From Bog-756 sp963710495 (GTDB taxonomy: Bacteria > Actinomycetota > Acidimicrobiia > Acidimicrobiales > RAAP-2), in NCBI GenBank assembly GCA_963710495.1, contig CAVQAI010000016.1, positions 1 to 64,000 on the forward strand: a stretch of DNA of 64,000 nucleotides. The letters run 5' to 3'. Position 1 is the first letter of the stretch. Every line of letters starts with the position of its first letter. The translations under genes were made by a program, and so were the position numbers. Shown one piece after another: positions 7,574 through 16,165 of the stretch. The notes beneath the pieces are model-generated. The model was not told the DNA's origin. It did no database searches and saw nothing but the letters and a program-made list of their open reading frames with translations.

Positions 7574-9391
7574 TCAGGTGGCCGGGCCCTTGGCGATCTC
7601 GGCCAGGAACTCGTCGTTGCTCTTGGTGGTGCGGATCTTGTCCATCAGCAACTCGAGCCCGGGGGCGGCACTGCCTTCGTTGGCCAGGGCGTTGAGCACC
7701 CGGCGCAGTTTCCAGACCTGCTGGAGCTGTGAGCGGTCGAAGAGCAGTTCCTCGTGGCGGGTCGAGCTGGCGTTGACGTCAATGGACGGGTAGAGCCGCC
7801 GTTCGGCCAGCCGGCGGTCGAGCCGGAGCTCCATGTTCCCGGTGCCCTTGAACTCCTCGAAGATCACCTCGTCCATCTTCGACCCGGTCTCCACCAGGGC
7901 GGTGGCCAGAATGGTGAGCGACCCACCTTCCTCGATGTTCCTGGCCGCACCGAAGAAACGCTTCGGCGGGTAGAGGGCACCCGAATCCACGCCACCCGAC
8001 ATGATCCGTCCGGTGGCCGGCTGCGCCAGGTTGTAGGCGCGGGCCAGGCGGGTGATGCCGTCGAGGATGATGACCACGTCGCGGCCCGATTCGACCAGGC
8101 GCTTGGCCCGCTCGATGGCCAGCTCGGTGACGGCGGTGTGCTCTTCGGAGGGGCGGTCGAAGGTCGAGGCCACCACCTCGCCCTTCACCGAGCGGCGCAT
8201 GTCGGTGACTTCCTCCGGGCGCTCGTCCACCAGGAGCACCATCAAGTGGACATCGGGGTTGTTGGATTCGATCGAGGCGGCGATGTGCTTCATCACCGTC
8301 GTCTTGCCCGCCTTGGGCGGGGAGACGATGAGGCCCCGCTGCCCCTTGCCGATCGGCGACAGGAGGTCGACGATGCGGGCGGTCATGTTCTCCTTCTCGC
8401 CCGGAACCTCGAGGTTGAGGCGCTCGTCGGGGAAGAGCGGGGTCAGGTCCTCGAACCGCGGGCGCTGGCGGGCCACCTCCGGGTCCAGCCCCGAGATCTT
8501 GTCGATCTGGAGCAGGGCCGGGAACTTCTCCGTGTTGCCGGCCGGCCGACAGGACCCTTCGATGGTGTCACCCTTGCGAAGGGCGAAGCGCCGGGCCTGG
8601 CTGATCGAGACGTAGACGTCCTTGCTGGAAGGGAGGTACCCCTCGCAACGGAGGAAGCCGTAGCCCTCGTCGCGGAGGTCGAGCAAGCCCTGCACCGGGA
8701 TGAGCTCGCCCTGGTACTGCTGATCCTGATGGCTGCCGGCACCCTGCAGGTCCCCTTCGGGGCCTCCACCCTGGCGATCACGACCGCGGCGGCGGCGGTT
8801 GCTCCGGCGGTTGCCCATGTCGTCGGTGCCGCCCTGATTGCGGTTCTGACTGTTGCGGTTGCGGTTCTGGTTGTTGCGGTTGCGGTTCTGGTTGTTGCCC
8901 TGGCCGGTGACGGCCTGGCCGCCGTAGCGGCCACCGTCACCGTTCTGGCGACCGGCGGTGTGCGCCGTGTCAGATCCGCCATCGGTCCGGCCATCGCGCT
9001 GGTCGATGGTCGCCGACCCTCCCCCGGCATCGACCCCTCCGGCCCCGTTGTCCGATCCGGCCAGATCGGCGAAGTCATCGTCGAGATCGAGGTCACCACC
9101 ACCGGCGGCGTCATCGCCGGGCCCGAACGACTGTGCCGCCGGACGACGCCGGGCCGGGGCCCGCGCCCCGGCGCCATTGCCGGAAGCAGTGTTCGAACCG
9201 TTGTCCCCCACGCCTCCGCCGGCCGTTCCCTCATCCGCCGACACGCCGGCGGCCTTCAGGATGCCGTCGATCATGTCGGCCTTCTTCGTTCGGGTGTTGG
9301 TCTTCACAGACAGTGCCTGCGCGATGGCGTGGAGCTCTTCCCGCTCCTTGCCCTCCAACACCGAGCGCTCGAGCTGCTGTTCGGCAGTCAT
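7574..9391 (-). CDS. rho: Transcription termination factor Rho with long disordered insert
   Basis: Hexameric RNA-dependent ATPase that ends transcription. The ATG at 9391 follows a GCGAGGAAG binding site; longer upstream starts lie in the leader. The 605 residues comprise a Rho_N helical domain (about 6-48), a disordered insert of about 185 residues rich in Gly, Asn, Arg and Asp, an RNA-binding cold-shock-like fold beginning near GYGFLRCEGYLPSSKDVYVS, and the RecA-like motor with Walker A SPPKAGKTT and LLVDERPEEVTDM. Similar inserts in actinobacterial Rho bind RNA and help termination on GC-rich, structured transcripts. The insert is partly built of Asn-Arg-Asn-Gln repeats. Confidence 0.97.
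   Translation of the reverse strand: MTAEQQLERSVLEGKEREELHAIAQALSVKTNTRTKKADMIDGILKAAGVSADEGTAGGGVGDNGSNTASGNGAGARAPARRRPAAQSFGPGDDAAGGGDLDLDDDFADLAGSDNGAGGVDAGGGSATIDQRDGRTDGGSDTAHTAGRQNGDGGRYGGQAVTGQGNNQNRNRNNQNRNRNSQNRNQGGTDDMGNRRSNRRRRGRDRQGGGPEGDLQGAGSHQDQQYQGELIPVQGLLDLRDEGYGFLRCEGYLPSSKDVYVSISQARRFALRKGDTIEGSCRPAGNTEKFPALLQIDKISGLDPEVARQRPRFEDLTPLFPDERLNLEVPGEKENMTARIVDLLSPIGKGQRGLIVSPPKAGKTTVMKHIAASIESNNPDVHLMVLLVDERPEEVTDMRRSVKGEVVASTFDRPSEEHTAVTELAIERAKRLVESGRDVVIILDGITRLARAYNLAQPATGRIMSGGVDSGALYPPKRFFGAARNIEEGGSLTILATALVETGSKMDEVIFEEFKGTGNMELRLDRRLAERRLYPSIDVNASSTRHEELLFDRSQLQQVWKLRRVLNALANEGSAAPGLELLMDKIRTTKSNDEFLAEIAKGPAT
8836..8901 (-). repeat. In-frame tandem repeat coding Asn/Arg/Gln-rich segment of Rho
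   Basis: An imperfect repeat of about 21-24 bases based on gttgcggttgcggttctg recurs two to three times. On the coding strand it encodes alternating Asn, Arg and Gln in the disordered Rho insert. It is part of the gene, not a CRISPR or mobile element. Such repeats can change copy number by slippage. Confidence 0.8.
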
Positions 9392-9599
9392 CGGCTTCCT
9401 CGCTTCGAATGTCCTCGTCGGCGGAGGCATTGACGCCATCCACCGGGAATTAAAGGGAATAGGAAACCGCCGGTCTCGAGATCCGCTCTCGTTGCGGCTT
9501 CCCCCGACGCCGCATGCGAGCTGGTCAAGCCATGAAAAGCAGACCAGAATGCCCCGCCCACCGGCCCGAACGGCACGTTGTGGAGGCGACGGTGCACCC
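9392..9599 (-). promoter_or_regulatory. Long untranslated leader of rho
   Basis: About 200 bases separate the likely rho transcription start from the ATG at 9391. No convincing peptide is encoded here. Long leaders before rho are known in bacteria to mediate autogenous Rho-dependent attenuation. That function is inferred here from position and length only. Confidence 0.4.
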
Positions 9600-9628
9600 A
9601 TACTACAGGGAGCCATCCGTTCGGGCAA
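9600..9628 (-). promoter_or_regulatory. Promoter of rho
   Basis: On the minus strand TTGCCC (9628-9623) and TAGTAT (9605-9600) are separated by exactly 17 bases. The pair lies between the thrC stop and the rho leader, so rho and the genes after it can be transcribed separately from hom-thrC. The expected start lies near 9593. Confidence 0.5.
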
Positions 9629-9682
9629 CAACCCGGGGCTGTCCGGCGGTCATCCCCACCCGTAGGTCTCCTCGACGTCGCC

Positions 9683-10750
9683 CTACAGCGACAGCTCTTC
9701 GAGCACGGCGCCGAGGTCGGCGTCGACCACCGTCGGCACCGAGATCTGGCTGATGGCGATGTCCGGATCCTTCAGGCCGTGACCGGTCAGAACGCAGACC
9801 ACGGTGCTTGCCGCACCGAGCCCAGGAGGAAGGCCGGTCTTCAACAGCCCGGCCACCGACGCGGCGGAGGCCGGCTCGCAGAACACCGATTCCTCGGCCG
9901 CCAGGAATCGGTAGGCGGCCAGGATCTCGGCGTCGGACACCGCGGCGATGCCCCCGCCGGATTCGGAGGCGGCCGAGGTGGCGCCATACCAACTGGCCGG
10001 GTTGCCGATCCGTATGGCGGTGGCCACCGTCTCGGGGTGTTCGATCGGATGGCCCTCGACGATGGGCGCGGCGCCGGCCGCCTGGAAGCCGAGCATCCGG
10101 GGCAGCCGGGTCGACCGGCCAGCCGCCTTGAACTCGAGGTAGCCCTTCCAGTAGGCGGTGATGTTGCCGGCGTTTCCCACCGGGATGCAATGCACCTCGG
10201 GCGCGTCGCCCAGGGCGTCCACGATCTCGAAGGCTCCCGACTTCTGGCCTTCGATCCGGAACGGGTTGACCGAGTTCACCACGGTGACCGGAGCTCGCTC
10301 GGCCAGCTCCCGCACGATGGACAGGGACTGGTCGAAGTTGCCCCGCACCTGGAGGACCCGGGCGCCATGGATCAGCGCCTGGGCCAACTTCCCGAGGGCG
10401 ATATGCCCCTCGGGGATGAGGACAGCGCAGGTCAGGCCGGCCCGGGCGGCAAAAGCGGCAGCCGACGCCGAGGTGTTGCCGGTCGACGCGCACACCACGG
10501 CCTTGGCCCCCTCCTCGGCCGCCTTGGAGATGGCCACCGTCATGCCGCGGTCCTTGAAGGAGCCGGTGGGATTGGCCCCCTCCACCTTGAGCAGGACCCG
10601 GGCCCCGACCCGGTCGGACAGCCGCGGGGCCGGCAACAGCGGCGTGCCACCCTCCAGCAGGGTGACGACCGGCGTGTCGGCCGACACCGGGAGGAACGAC
10701 CGGTACTCCTCGATGACACCGCGCCAACCGCGGCCGGTGGCGTCCGTCAT
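9683..10750 (-). CDS. thrC: Threonine synthase
   Basis: PLP enzyme that converts O-phosphohomoserine to threonine. The 355-residue protein has the Schiff-base lysine K66 in NPTGSFKDRGM and the phosphate-binding ASTGNTSASAAAFAARAG after it. The length and the lack of a long N-terminal domain fit the short bacterial type. The ATG at 10750 overlaps the hom stop as ATGA, which decides the start and implies coupling. No homoserine kinase gene (thrB) follows, although thrB is the usual next gene in mycobacteria, so its substrate must be supplied by a gene elsewhere. Confidence 0.95.
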   Translation of the reverse strand: MTDATGRGWRGVIEEYRSFLPVSADTPVVTLLEGGTPLLPAPRLSDRVGARVLLKVEGANPTGSFKDRGMTVAISKAAEEGAKAVVCASTGNTSASAAAFAARAGLTCAVLIPEGHIALGKLAQALIHGARVLQVRGNFDQSLSIVRELAERAPVTVVNSVNPFRIEGQKSGAFEIVDALGDAPEVHCIPVGNAGNITAYWKGYLEFKAAGRSTRLPRMLGFQAAGAAPIVEGHPIEHPETVATAIRIGNPASWYGATSAASESGGGIAAVSDAEILAAYRFLAAEESVFCEPASAASVAGLLKTGLPPGLGAASTVVCVLTGHGLKDPDIAISQISVPTVVDADLGAVLEELSL

Positions 10751-12078
10751 CCCTCGCCCACGATACGGATGACGCCGCCCACCTGTTGGACGACATCGAG
10801 GTTGCGCAGCGCGGCCAGTGTCGACTGCACCTCCCCCTCGAGGGCGGCATGGGTGACGAAGAGGAGACGGGCCTGACCGGCCTGGCCGTCCTGCTCCATC
10901 GATCGGATCGACACATTGTTGTCCCCGAAGACCTTGGCCACGGCGGAGAGGACACCCGGCCGGTCGATCACGTCGATGCGCACGTAGCACCGGGTGGCCA
11001 GCTCGGAGACGGGCAGGAGCCGGGCCGGCCGTCGTTCCGGCGCCGGTGCGGTCGTACCGGCCAGCCGGTTCCGCACCGCGTCGATCAGGTCGCCGACCAC
11101 CGCGCTGGCCGTCGGCAGCCCGCCGGCCCCCTGTCCGTAGAGCATCAGCTCGCCCGCCGCCTCGCCCTCGATGAAGACGGCGTTGAAGGCACCCCGGACG
11201 CCGGCCAGCGGATGCGACGCCGGCACCATGGCGGGATGGACGCGCACCGACAGCGCGTCGTCGCCACTCCGCTCGGCGATGGCCAGCAGCTTCACCGTGT
11301 AGCCCAGCCGGTCGGCGAAGGCGACGTCGACGGCCTGGATACCGGTGATCCCCTCGCGCATCACATCGGCGTCGGCCACGTCGTACCCGAAGGCCACGCC
11401 GGCCAGGATGGCCGCCTTGGCGGCGGCGTCGTACCCCTCCACGTCGGCCGACGGGTCGCGTTCGGCCAATCCGAGCGCCTGGGCCTCGGCCACCACGGCG
11501 GCATAGTCAGCGCCCTGGTCGGCCATGGCCGAGAGGACGAAGTTGGTGGTGCCGTTGACGATCCCCATCACCCGCAGGATCCGCTCACCGGTAAGTGATT
11601 CGCGCAAGGCGCGCACCAACGGGATGGCACCGGCCACCGCCGCCTCGTAGAGCAGGTCCACCGCTTGCTCTTTGGCCAGGCGGCGCAAGGCGACGCCTTC
11701 GGGCGAGGCCAGCAGCGACTTGTTGGCGGTGACCACGGGCTTGCCCGACTTGAGGGCGTCCCGGATGAGGTTCCCGGCCGGGTCGAGGCCGCCGATGAGC
11801 TCCACCACCACGTCGATGGCAGGGTCGTTCACCAGTGCGGTCGGGTCGGTGGTGAGGAGGTCGGCGGGGATGCGGGCGTCCCGCCGGCGGGCCGGGTCGC
11901 TCACCGCGATGCCGCCGAGCTCGAGTCGGGCACCGCTCTGGACCACCAGGTCGGCGGCCCGGTCCTGGAGCATGCCGACGAGGGCCGACCCCACGTTGCC
12001 GCACCCGAGGAGGGCGATACGCACGACTGGTCCGGACGGCGGCCCCTTGGTCACCTCGTTCACGCTACCGCTGCCCAC
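10747..12078 (-). CDS. hom: Homoserine dehydrogenase
   Basis: NAD(P)-dependent reduction of aspartate semialdehyde to homoserine, the branch point to threonine and methionine. Of 443 residues, the N-terminal Rossmann fold has LLGCGNVGSAL (about residues 23-33), the catalytic domain carries GIVNGTTNF and EAQALGLAERDPSADVEGYDAAAK, and a C-terminal ACT domain starts near residue 365. ACT domains in this enzyme bind threonine for feedback inhibition in actinobacteria. It lies 15 bases after lysA and overlaps thrC. Confidence 0.96.
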   Translation of the reverse strand: MGSGSVNEVTKGPPSGPVVRIALLGCGNVGSALVGMLQDRAADLVVQSGARLELGGIAVSDPARRRDARIPADLLTTDPTALVNDPAIDVVVELIGGLDPAGNLIRDALKSGKPVVTANKSLLASPEGVALRRLAKEQAVDLLYEAAVAGAIPLVRALRESLTGERILRVMGIVNGTTNFVLSAMADQGADYAAVVAEAQALGLAERDPSADVEGYDAAAKAAILAGVAFGYDVADADVMREGITGIQAVDVAFADRLGYTVKLLAIAERSGDDALSVRVHPAMVPASHPLAGVRGAFNAVFIEGEAAGELMLYGQGAGGLPTASAVVGDLIDAVRNRLAGTTAPAPERRPARLLPVSELATRCYVRIDVIDRPGVLSAVAKVFGDNNVSIRSMEQDGQAGQARLLFVTHAALEGEVQSTLAALRNLDVVQQVGGVIRIVGEG

Positions 12079-12093
12079 CGGGGTCGACGGCGA

Positions 12094-13479
12094 TCACACG
12101 TCCAGGCGGACGAGGTCCTCGAGCGTCTCGCGTCGGACGACGGTCCGGGCCACGCCATCGGCCACGAAGACCACGGCCGGGCGGGGCACCTTGTTGTAAT
12201 TCGAGGCCATCGAGTGGCCGTAGGCGCCGGTCACCGGCGTGGCCAGGATGTCCCCGACGCCGAGGTCGGCGGGCACGAAGCCGTCCGAGACGATGACGTC
12301 ACCGGTCTCGCAGTGCTTCCCGACCAGACGGATGGGCAGGGGGCGTTCGGCCCCCGTGGCGCGGGGGAGGAAGGCCTCGTAGCCGCTCCCGTAGAGGACG
12401 GGGCGCGGGTTGTCGCTCATCCCGCCGTCCACCGAGACATAGGTCCGGTGCCCCGACACGTCTTTCACCGTGCCCACCCGGTAGAGGGTCATGGCCGCCG
12501 ACGCCACGATCGACCGTCCCGGCTCGGCGGTGACACGCACCGACTCGTCGATCCCGGCCTGGCGGCAGGCCTGCCGGACCGAGTCGGCCCACTCCCCCAT
12601 GGTCGGCGCCCGCTCCCCGTTCACATAGGCCACGCCGAGCCCGCCCCCGACCACCAGCTCGGGGAGGCCGAGCGGCGCGAAGAAACCGGCCAGCACCTCG
12701 ATGGCCCGGGCGAACGGGGCAAGAGCGAAGACCTGGCTACCCAAGTGGGCATGGATGCCGACGAACTCGACGGCCCCGGCGGCGTCGAGGTCGACGAGGC
12801 GCTCGACAGCCCGTCCCGCCGCTCCCGACCCCAACCCGAACCCGAACTTGGAGTCGTCCTGTCCGGTCTGGACGTACTCGTGCGTGTGCACTTCGACGCC
12901 CGGCGTGATGCGGGCCAGCACCTTGGGGCGGGGGGCGCCGGACCGGAGACCGGGGACCTCGCCGGGGCCGGCCGACGGCTCCTTGATCAGCAACCGCTCG
13001 AGACGGTCGATCTCGTCGAAGGAGTCCACCACGATGCGGCCGACGCCGAGGGAGACGGCGGTCGACAGCTCCTCGTCCGACTTGTTGTTGCCGTGGAGCA
13101 CGAGGCGGTCGGGCGGCACTCCGGCCGACCGGGCGACGTGGAGCTCGCCCCCGGTCGAGACGTCGAGGCACATCCCCTCTTCGATCGCCAGTCGGGCCAT
13201 GGCCGTGCAGAGGAAGGCCTTGGTGGCGTAGGCCACCCCGTCGCCCCAGGCCTCGACCGCCTGGCGGCAGTTGGCCCGCAGGTGGGCCTCGTCGTAGACG
13301 AACAGCGGGGTGCCGTGCTCCTCGGCCAGGTCGACCACGTCGACCCCGCCGACCAGGAGCCGTCCGGTCTGGTCCACCTCGGCGGTCCATGGCAGCAGGC
13401 CGGGGTCGACCGGGTCCGACGGGCGGTCGAACCGGGACGCGCCGCTCCGGCGGTCCGAAGGGGTCGCTGGCCCGCTCAC
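12094..13479 (-). CDS. lysA: Diaminopimelate decarboxylase
   Basis: Last step of lysine synthesis: PLP-dependent decarboxylation of meso-diaminopimelate. The fold-type III barrel carries the Schiff-base lysine in YATKAF, the GGGLGV glycine loop, AEPGRSIV for phosphate binding and the subunit-interface HCETGD. The GTG start at 13479 overlaps the argS stop (GTGA), giving 461 residues; a longer frame reading back into argS is a shadow. The argS-lysA-hom-thrC order matches that of mycobacteria. Confidence 0.96.
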   Translation of the reverse strand: MSGPATPSDRRSGASRFDRPSDPVDPGLLPWTAEVDQTGRLLVGGVDVVDLAEEHGTPLFVYDEAHLRANCRQAVEAWGDGVAYATKAFLCTAMARLAIEEGMCLDVSTGGELHVARSAGVPPDRLVLHGNNKSDEELSTAVSLGVGRIVVDSFDEIDRLERLLIKEPSAGPGEVPGLRSGAPRPKVLARITPGVEVHTHEYVQTGQDDSKFGFGLGSGAAGRAVERLVDLDAAGAVEFVGIHAHLGSQVFALAPFARAIEVLAGFFAPLGLPELVVGGGLGVAYVNGERAPTMGEWADSVRQACRQAGIDESVRVTAEPGRSIVASAAMTLYRVGTVKDVSGHRTYVSVDGGMSDNPRPVLYGSGYEAFLPRATGAERPLPIRLVGKHCETGDVIVSDGFVPADLGVGDILATPVTGAYGHSMASNYNKVPRPAVVFVADGVARTVVRRETLEDLVRLDV

Positions 13480-15116
13480 AGTCGCTCCGGCGCCGACACG
13501 CCGAGGAGCCCCAGCCCGATGGCCAGGCCGATTCGGGCCGCCTCGACCAGCCACAGCCGGGCCTGGGCCAGCCCCGGCTCCACGCCGGCGCCCAGGATGG
13601 GGCAGTCGTGGTAGAAGCCGTGGAAGCAGGTGGCCAGGCGACGGACCCAGGCGGTGACCTTGGTCGGGGCCCGGTCTGCGGCGGCGTCGGCCACCACTTC
13701 GGGGAGCTCCTCGAGGCACCGGATGAGCTCGAGCTCCCGGGGGTGGACCAGGAGCGTGAGGTCCACCTCGGCCAGCGGGACCCGGGTCACGCCGCGCTCG
13801 ACGGCCTTGCGGGCGACCCCGCCGATGCGAGCACTGGCCATCTGCACGTAGTAGACGGGGTTGTCGAGGGACTGCTGTCGCACCGAGGCCAGGTCGAACG
13901 TGGTCGCCTGGTCCAGGGAGGTCATCAGGCTGAGGATGCGGGTGGCGTCGGGGCCGATATCGGTGACCAGCGAGTCGAGGCTGACGGCGTTGCCGGCCCG
14001 CTTCCCCATCTTCACCGCCTCGTCGCCGTCGACCAGCGAGACCATCTGACCGAGCTTGACCTCGAGCCGGTCGGGATCCACACCCAGCGCCTCGACGCCC
14101 GCCCGAAGGCTGGCCACCTGGCCGTGGTGATCGGCGCCGAACACGTCGATCACCCGATCGAAGCCGCGCACGAGGAACTTGTCGCGGTGGTAGGCGATGT
14201 CCCCGGCCAGGTAGGTGGCGTCACCGTTCGTCTTGCGCAGCACCCGGTCGCGGCTGTCGCCCAGGGCGGTGGCCCGGAACCAGGTGGCACCCTCCTGCTC
14301 GAAGACCAGGCCCTTGGTGGCGAGCAGCCCGATCGTCTCGTCGACGGCCCCGCTCTCCTCGATGGAGGCCTGGCTGTACCACTCGTCGAAGAAGATCCCG
14401 ACCGAGGCCAACGAGGATCGGATGTGGTCGATGATCTCCGATGCCGCCCAGCGGCCCGCCTCGGTCACGTCGTCGGGGCCGTCGTAACGGGCGGCCAGGT
14501 CGGTCACGTACTCGCCCTGGTACCCGCCTTCGGGAACCGGCTCGTTGCGCCGACGGGCCAGAAGGCTCTCACCGAGGGTCCGGATCTGGCCACCGGTGTC
14601 GTTGACGTAGTACTCACGGCTGACCTGGTGGCCCGAGCGGGCGAGCACCCGGGCCAGGGCATCCCCGTAGCTCCCCCACCAGCCGTTGCCGACATGGATG
14701 GGCCCGGTCGGGTTGGCCGAGATGAACTCCACCTGGACCCGCTCGCCGTGCCCCACGTCGGGACGGGCGTAGCCCTCCTCCCCCTGGGCCAGCACTTCGG
14801 CCAGCGCGTCGTAGAGCCAGCCGTTGTCGAGGTGGAAGTTGATGAACCCGTGACCGGCGATCTCGATGGCCGTGGTGTGAGCCGGTGGATGGGCCTGCAG
14901 CACCTCCACCAGGGACTGGGCCAAGGCCTGGGGATTGGTCCCCACCCGCTTGGCCGCGGCCAGCGCGATGGTGGTCGACCAGTCGCCGTTCTCCCGCCGG
15001 GCGGGTCGTTCGAGGTGGATCAGGCCGGGCTCCGTTGCCAGGTCGAGGCCGTCCCGCTCGGCAACGGTGGTGGTGGCGTCGCTGATGGCCTGGGCCAGGA
15101 GATCGCGGGTGGGCAT
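13476..15116 (-). CDS. argS: Arginyl-tRNA synthetase
   Basis: Class Ia synthetase of 546 residues. The HIGH signature appears as PIHVGN, and KMSKS as KMGKR, both accepted variants in ArgRS. The N-terminal additional domain (Add-1) and the C-terminal DALR anticodon-binding domain, ending near the stop, are present. The ATG at 15116 is the first gene of the long minus-strand run. A tRNA-Arg(CCG) gene starts 136 bases away in the opposite direction. Confidence 0.96.
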   Translation of the reverse strand: MPTRDLLAQAISDATTTVAERDGLDLATEPGLIHLERPARRENGDWSTTIALAAAKRVGTNPQALAQSLVEVLQAHPPAHTTAIEIAGHGFINFHLDNGWLYDALAEVLAQGEEGYARPDVGHGERVQVEFISANPTGPIHVGNGWWGSYGDALARVLARSGHQVSREYYVNDTGGQIRTLGESLLARRRNEPVPEGGYQGEYVTDLAARYDGPDDVTEAGRWAASEIIDHIRSSLASVGIFFDEWYSQASIEESGAVDETIGLLATKGLVFEQEGATWFRATALGDSRDRVLRKTNGDATYLAGDIAYHRDKFLVRGFDRVIDVFGADHHGQVASLRAGVEALGVDPDRLEVKLGQMVSLVDGDEAVKMGKRAGNAVSLDSLVTDIGPDATRILSLMTSLDQATTFDLASVRQQSLDNPVYYVQMASARIGGVARKAVERGVTRVPLAEVDLTLLVHPRELELIRCLEELPEVVADAAADRAPTKVTAWVRRLATCFHGFYHDCPILGAGVEPGLAQARLWLVEAARIGLAIGLGLLGVSAPERL

Positions 15117-15252
15117 GTTGGAAGCGAGGATACGTCCTCCCAGCGGGTGCGCCTTCGAACCGGCCGTTGGTCGGAGGCGACCGAACTACAGTTGTCGAGC
15201 CAGTCGGGCGAGCAATCAGGACCCCTCCCGTCCCTCTCCCGCCCGGCCACCC

Positions 15253-15324
15253 GCCCTCGTAGCTCAGCGGATAGAGCATCGGCCTCCGGAGCCGTGTGCG
15301 CAGGTTCGAGTCCTGCCGAGGGCG
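15253..15324 (+). tRNA. tRNA-Arg, anticodon CCG
   Basis: Cloverleaf read directly: acceptor stem GCCCTCG pairing with CGAGGGC, D-arm GCTC/GAGC, anticodon loop CTCCGGA with CCG at positions 34-36, four-base variable loop GTGC, T-arm GCAGG-TTCGAGT-CCTGC, discriminator G. The 27-43 pair is a U-U mismatch, and CCA is not encoded. It decodes CGG, a favoured arginine codon in this GC-rich sequence. Eight Ts follow one base after the 3' end and may serve as a termination signal. Confidence 0.95.
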
Positions 15325-15384
15325 CTTTTTTTTCCGGGTTCAGGGAGCCAACGGTCCCCGCCGACGGTACGCCCTCGTCGACAT

Positions 15385-15594
15385 TCAGCTCGACGCACCA
15401 CTGGCTTCGACCACCGCTTTCAGGCGGGCCAGGTCGTCAGCCAGGTCGCTCGTGCGGTTGCGGTGGGCAGGCTGGATTGCACCCAGCAACCAGCCCATGG
15501 GGCGGGACAGCCGGAGGATCTGAAAGGACTCGGTCACCCTCCGTACCACCGGGCGTGGGGCGCAGGCTGCCGACGACAAGGACAGTATCCACAC
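15385..15594 (-). pseudogene. Fragment resembling the C-terminus of an SRPBCC-family protein
   Basis: The minus strand encodes a short tail containing RRVTESFQIL and, near its end, SDLADDLARLKAVVEAS before a TGA. The VTESF and final dLxrLKavvE pattern is characteristic of the last strand and long helix of SRPBCC (polyketide cyclase-like) proteins. The N-terminal two thirds of such a domain are not found in any frame upstream, where the ABM gene starts on the other strand. I read it as a decayed remnant; a small functional protein cannot be excluded. Confidence 0.4.
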
Positions 15595-15634
15595 TCTCTA
15601 GATTCGCTTGGGTACCTCTGCCTAAGGTGCACCC

Positions 15635-15919
15635 GTGCTGATCATTGCTGGCAGCCTGATCCTTGATTCGGACGACCGAGCAGCCTTTCTTGCCGCGAAC
15701 GCGGATGTCGTAGCCCAAGCCCGCCAAGCGGCAGGTTGCCTAGACTTCGTGCAGGCGGCCGATCCGCTCGACCCCACTCGGATCAACGTATTCGAGCGCT
15801 GGGACAGCGAGGACCAACTTCTCGCCTTCCGGGGCGCGGGACAGCCAGCGACCGAGTCGCCGCCGATTCAATCGGCGAACGTCAAGCGGTTCGTCATCTC
15901 CGCTGTCGAACCGCCCTGA
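15635..15919 (+). CDS. Antibiotic biosynthesis monooxygenase (ABM) family protein
   Basis: A 94-residue single ABM domain, the ferredoxin-like dimeric alpha/beta fold found in cofactor-free quinol monooxygenases and haem-degrading enzymes. It opens with LIIAGSLILDSDDRAAFLA, typical of the first strand and helix, and has FERWDSEDQLLAF, in which the Glu-Arg-Trp is a family signature. The GTG start at 15635 has AAGGTG five bases upstream. The substrate cannot be predicted. The DNA around it is less GC-rich than the housekeeping genes nearby, which suggests an accessory gene. Confidence 0.75.
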   Translation: MLIIAGSLILDSDDRAAFLAANADVVAQARQAAGCLDFVQAADPLDPTRINVFERWDSEDQLLAFRGAGQPATESPPIQSANVKRFVISAVEPP

Positions 15920-16165
15920 CTCCCCGCGCAAGCGTTCCGTACTCGATTGCGATCCGGTCGACGTGTCGGGACACAGTGCCCGCCGAACTGGCGCTAGGGG
16001 ACGCCGTGCCGGACTCTGGCGATCACAAGGCCCAGCCAAAGGGTCTTGTGGCGAAGGGTCCTCCTGACCCGAAGAAGCCTCGCTGCTTGTGATGTCCCTA
16101 CGGGGGGAGTTCGTTCTTCAGGGGGTGTACCGGGCGACCGACGCCATCACGCTCCGGCCGAGGTC
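15920..16165. other. Gene-free stretch with possible coding remnants
   Basis: No complete gene is visible. A minus-strand segment near 15925-15990 reads plausibly as protein (for example VSRHVDRIAIEYGTLARG), but it has no start or clear family. It may be the residue of a lost gene. Confidence 0.3.

Noticed and set aside
8836..8901. Regular short repeat that could be taken for a CRISPR or a mobile repeat
   Set aside because: It has no spacers, is in frame within rho, and encodes the Asn/Arg/Gln-rich disordered insert.
15326..15333. Eight Ts after the tRNA as proof of a canonical intrinsic terminator
   Set aside because: The only hairpin in front is the tRNA itself, so it may aid termination but cannot be called a standalone terminator.
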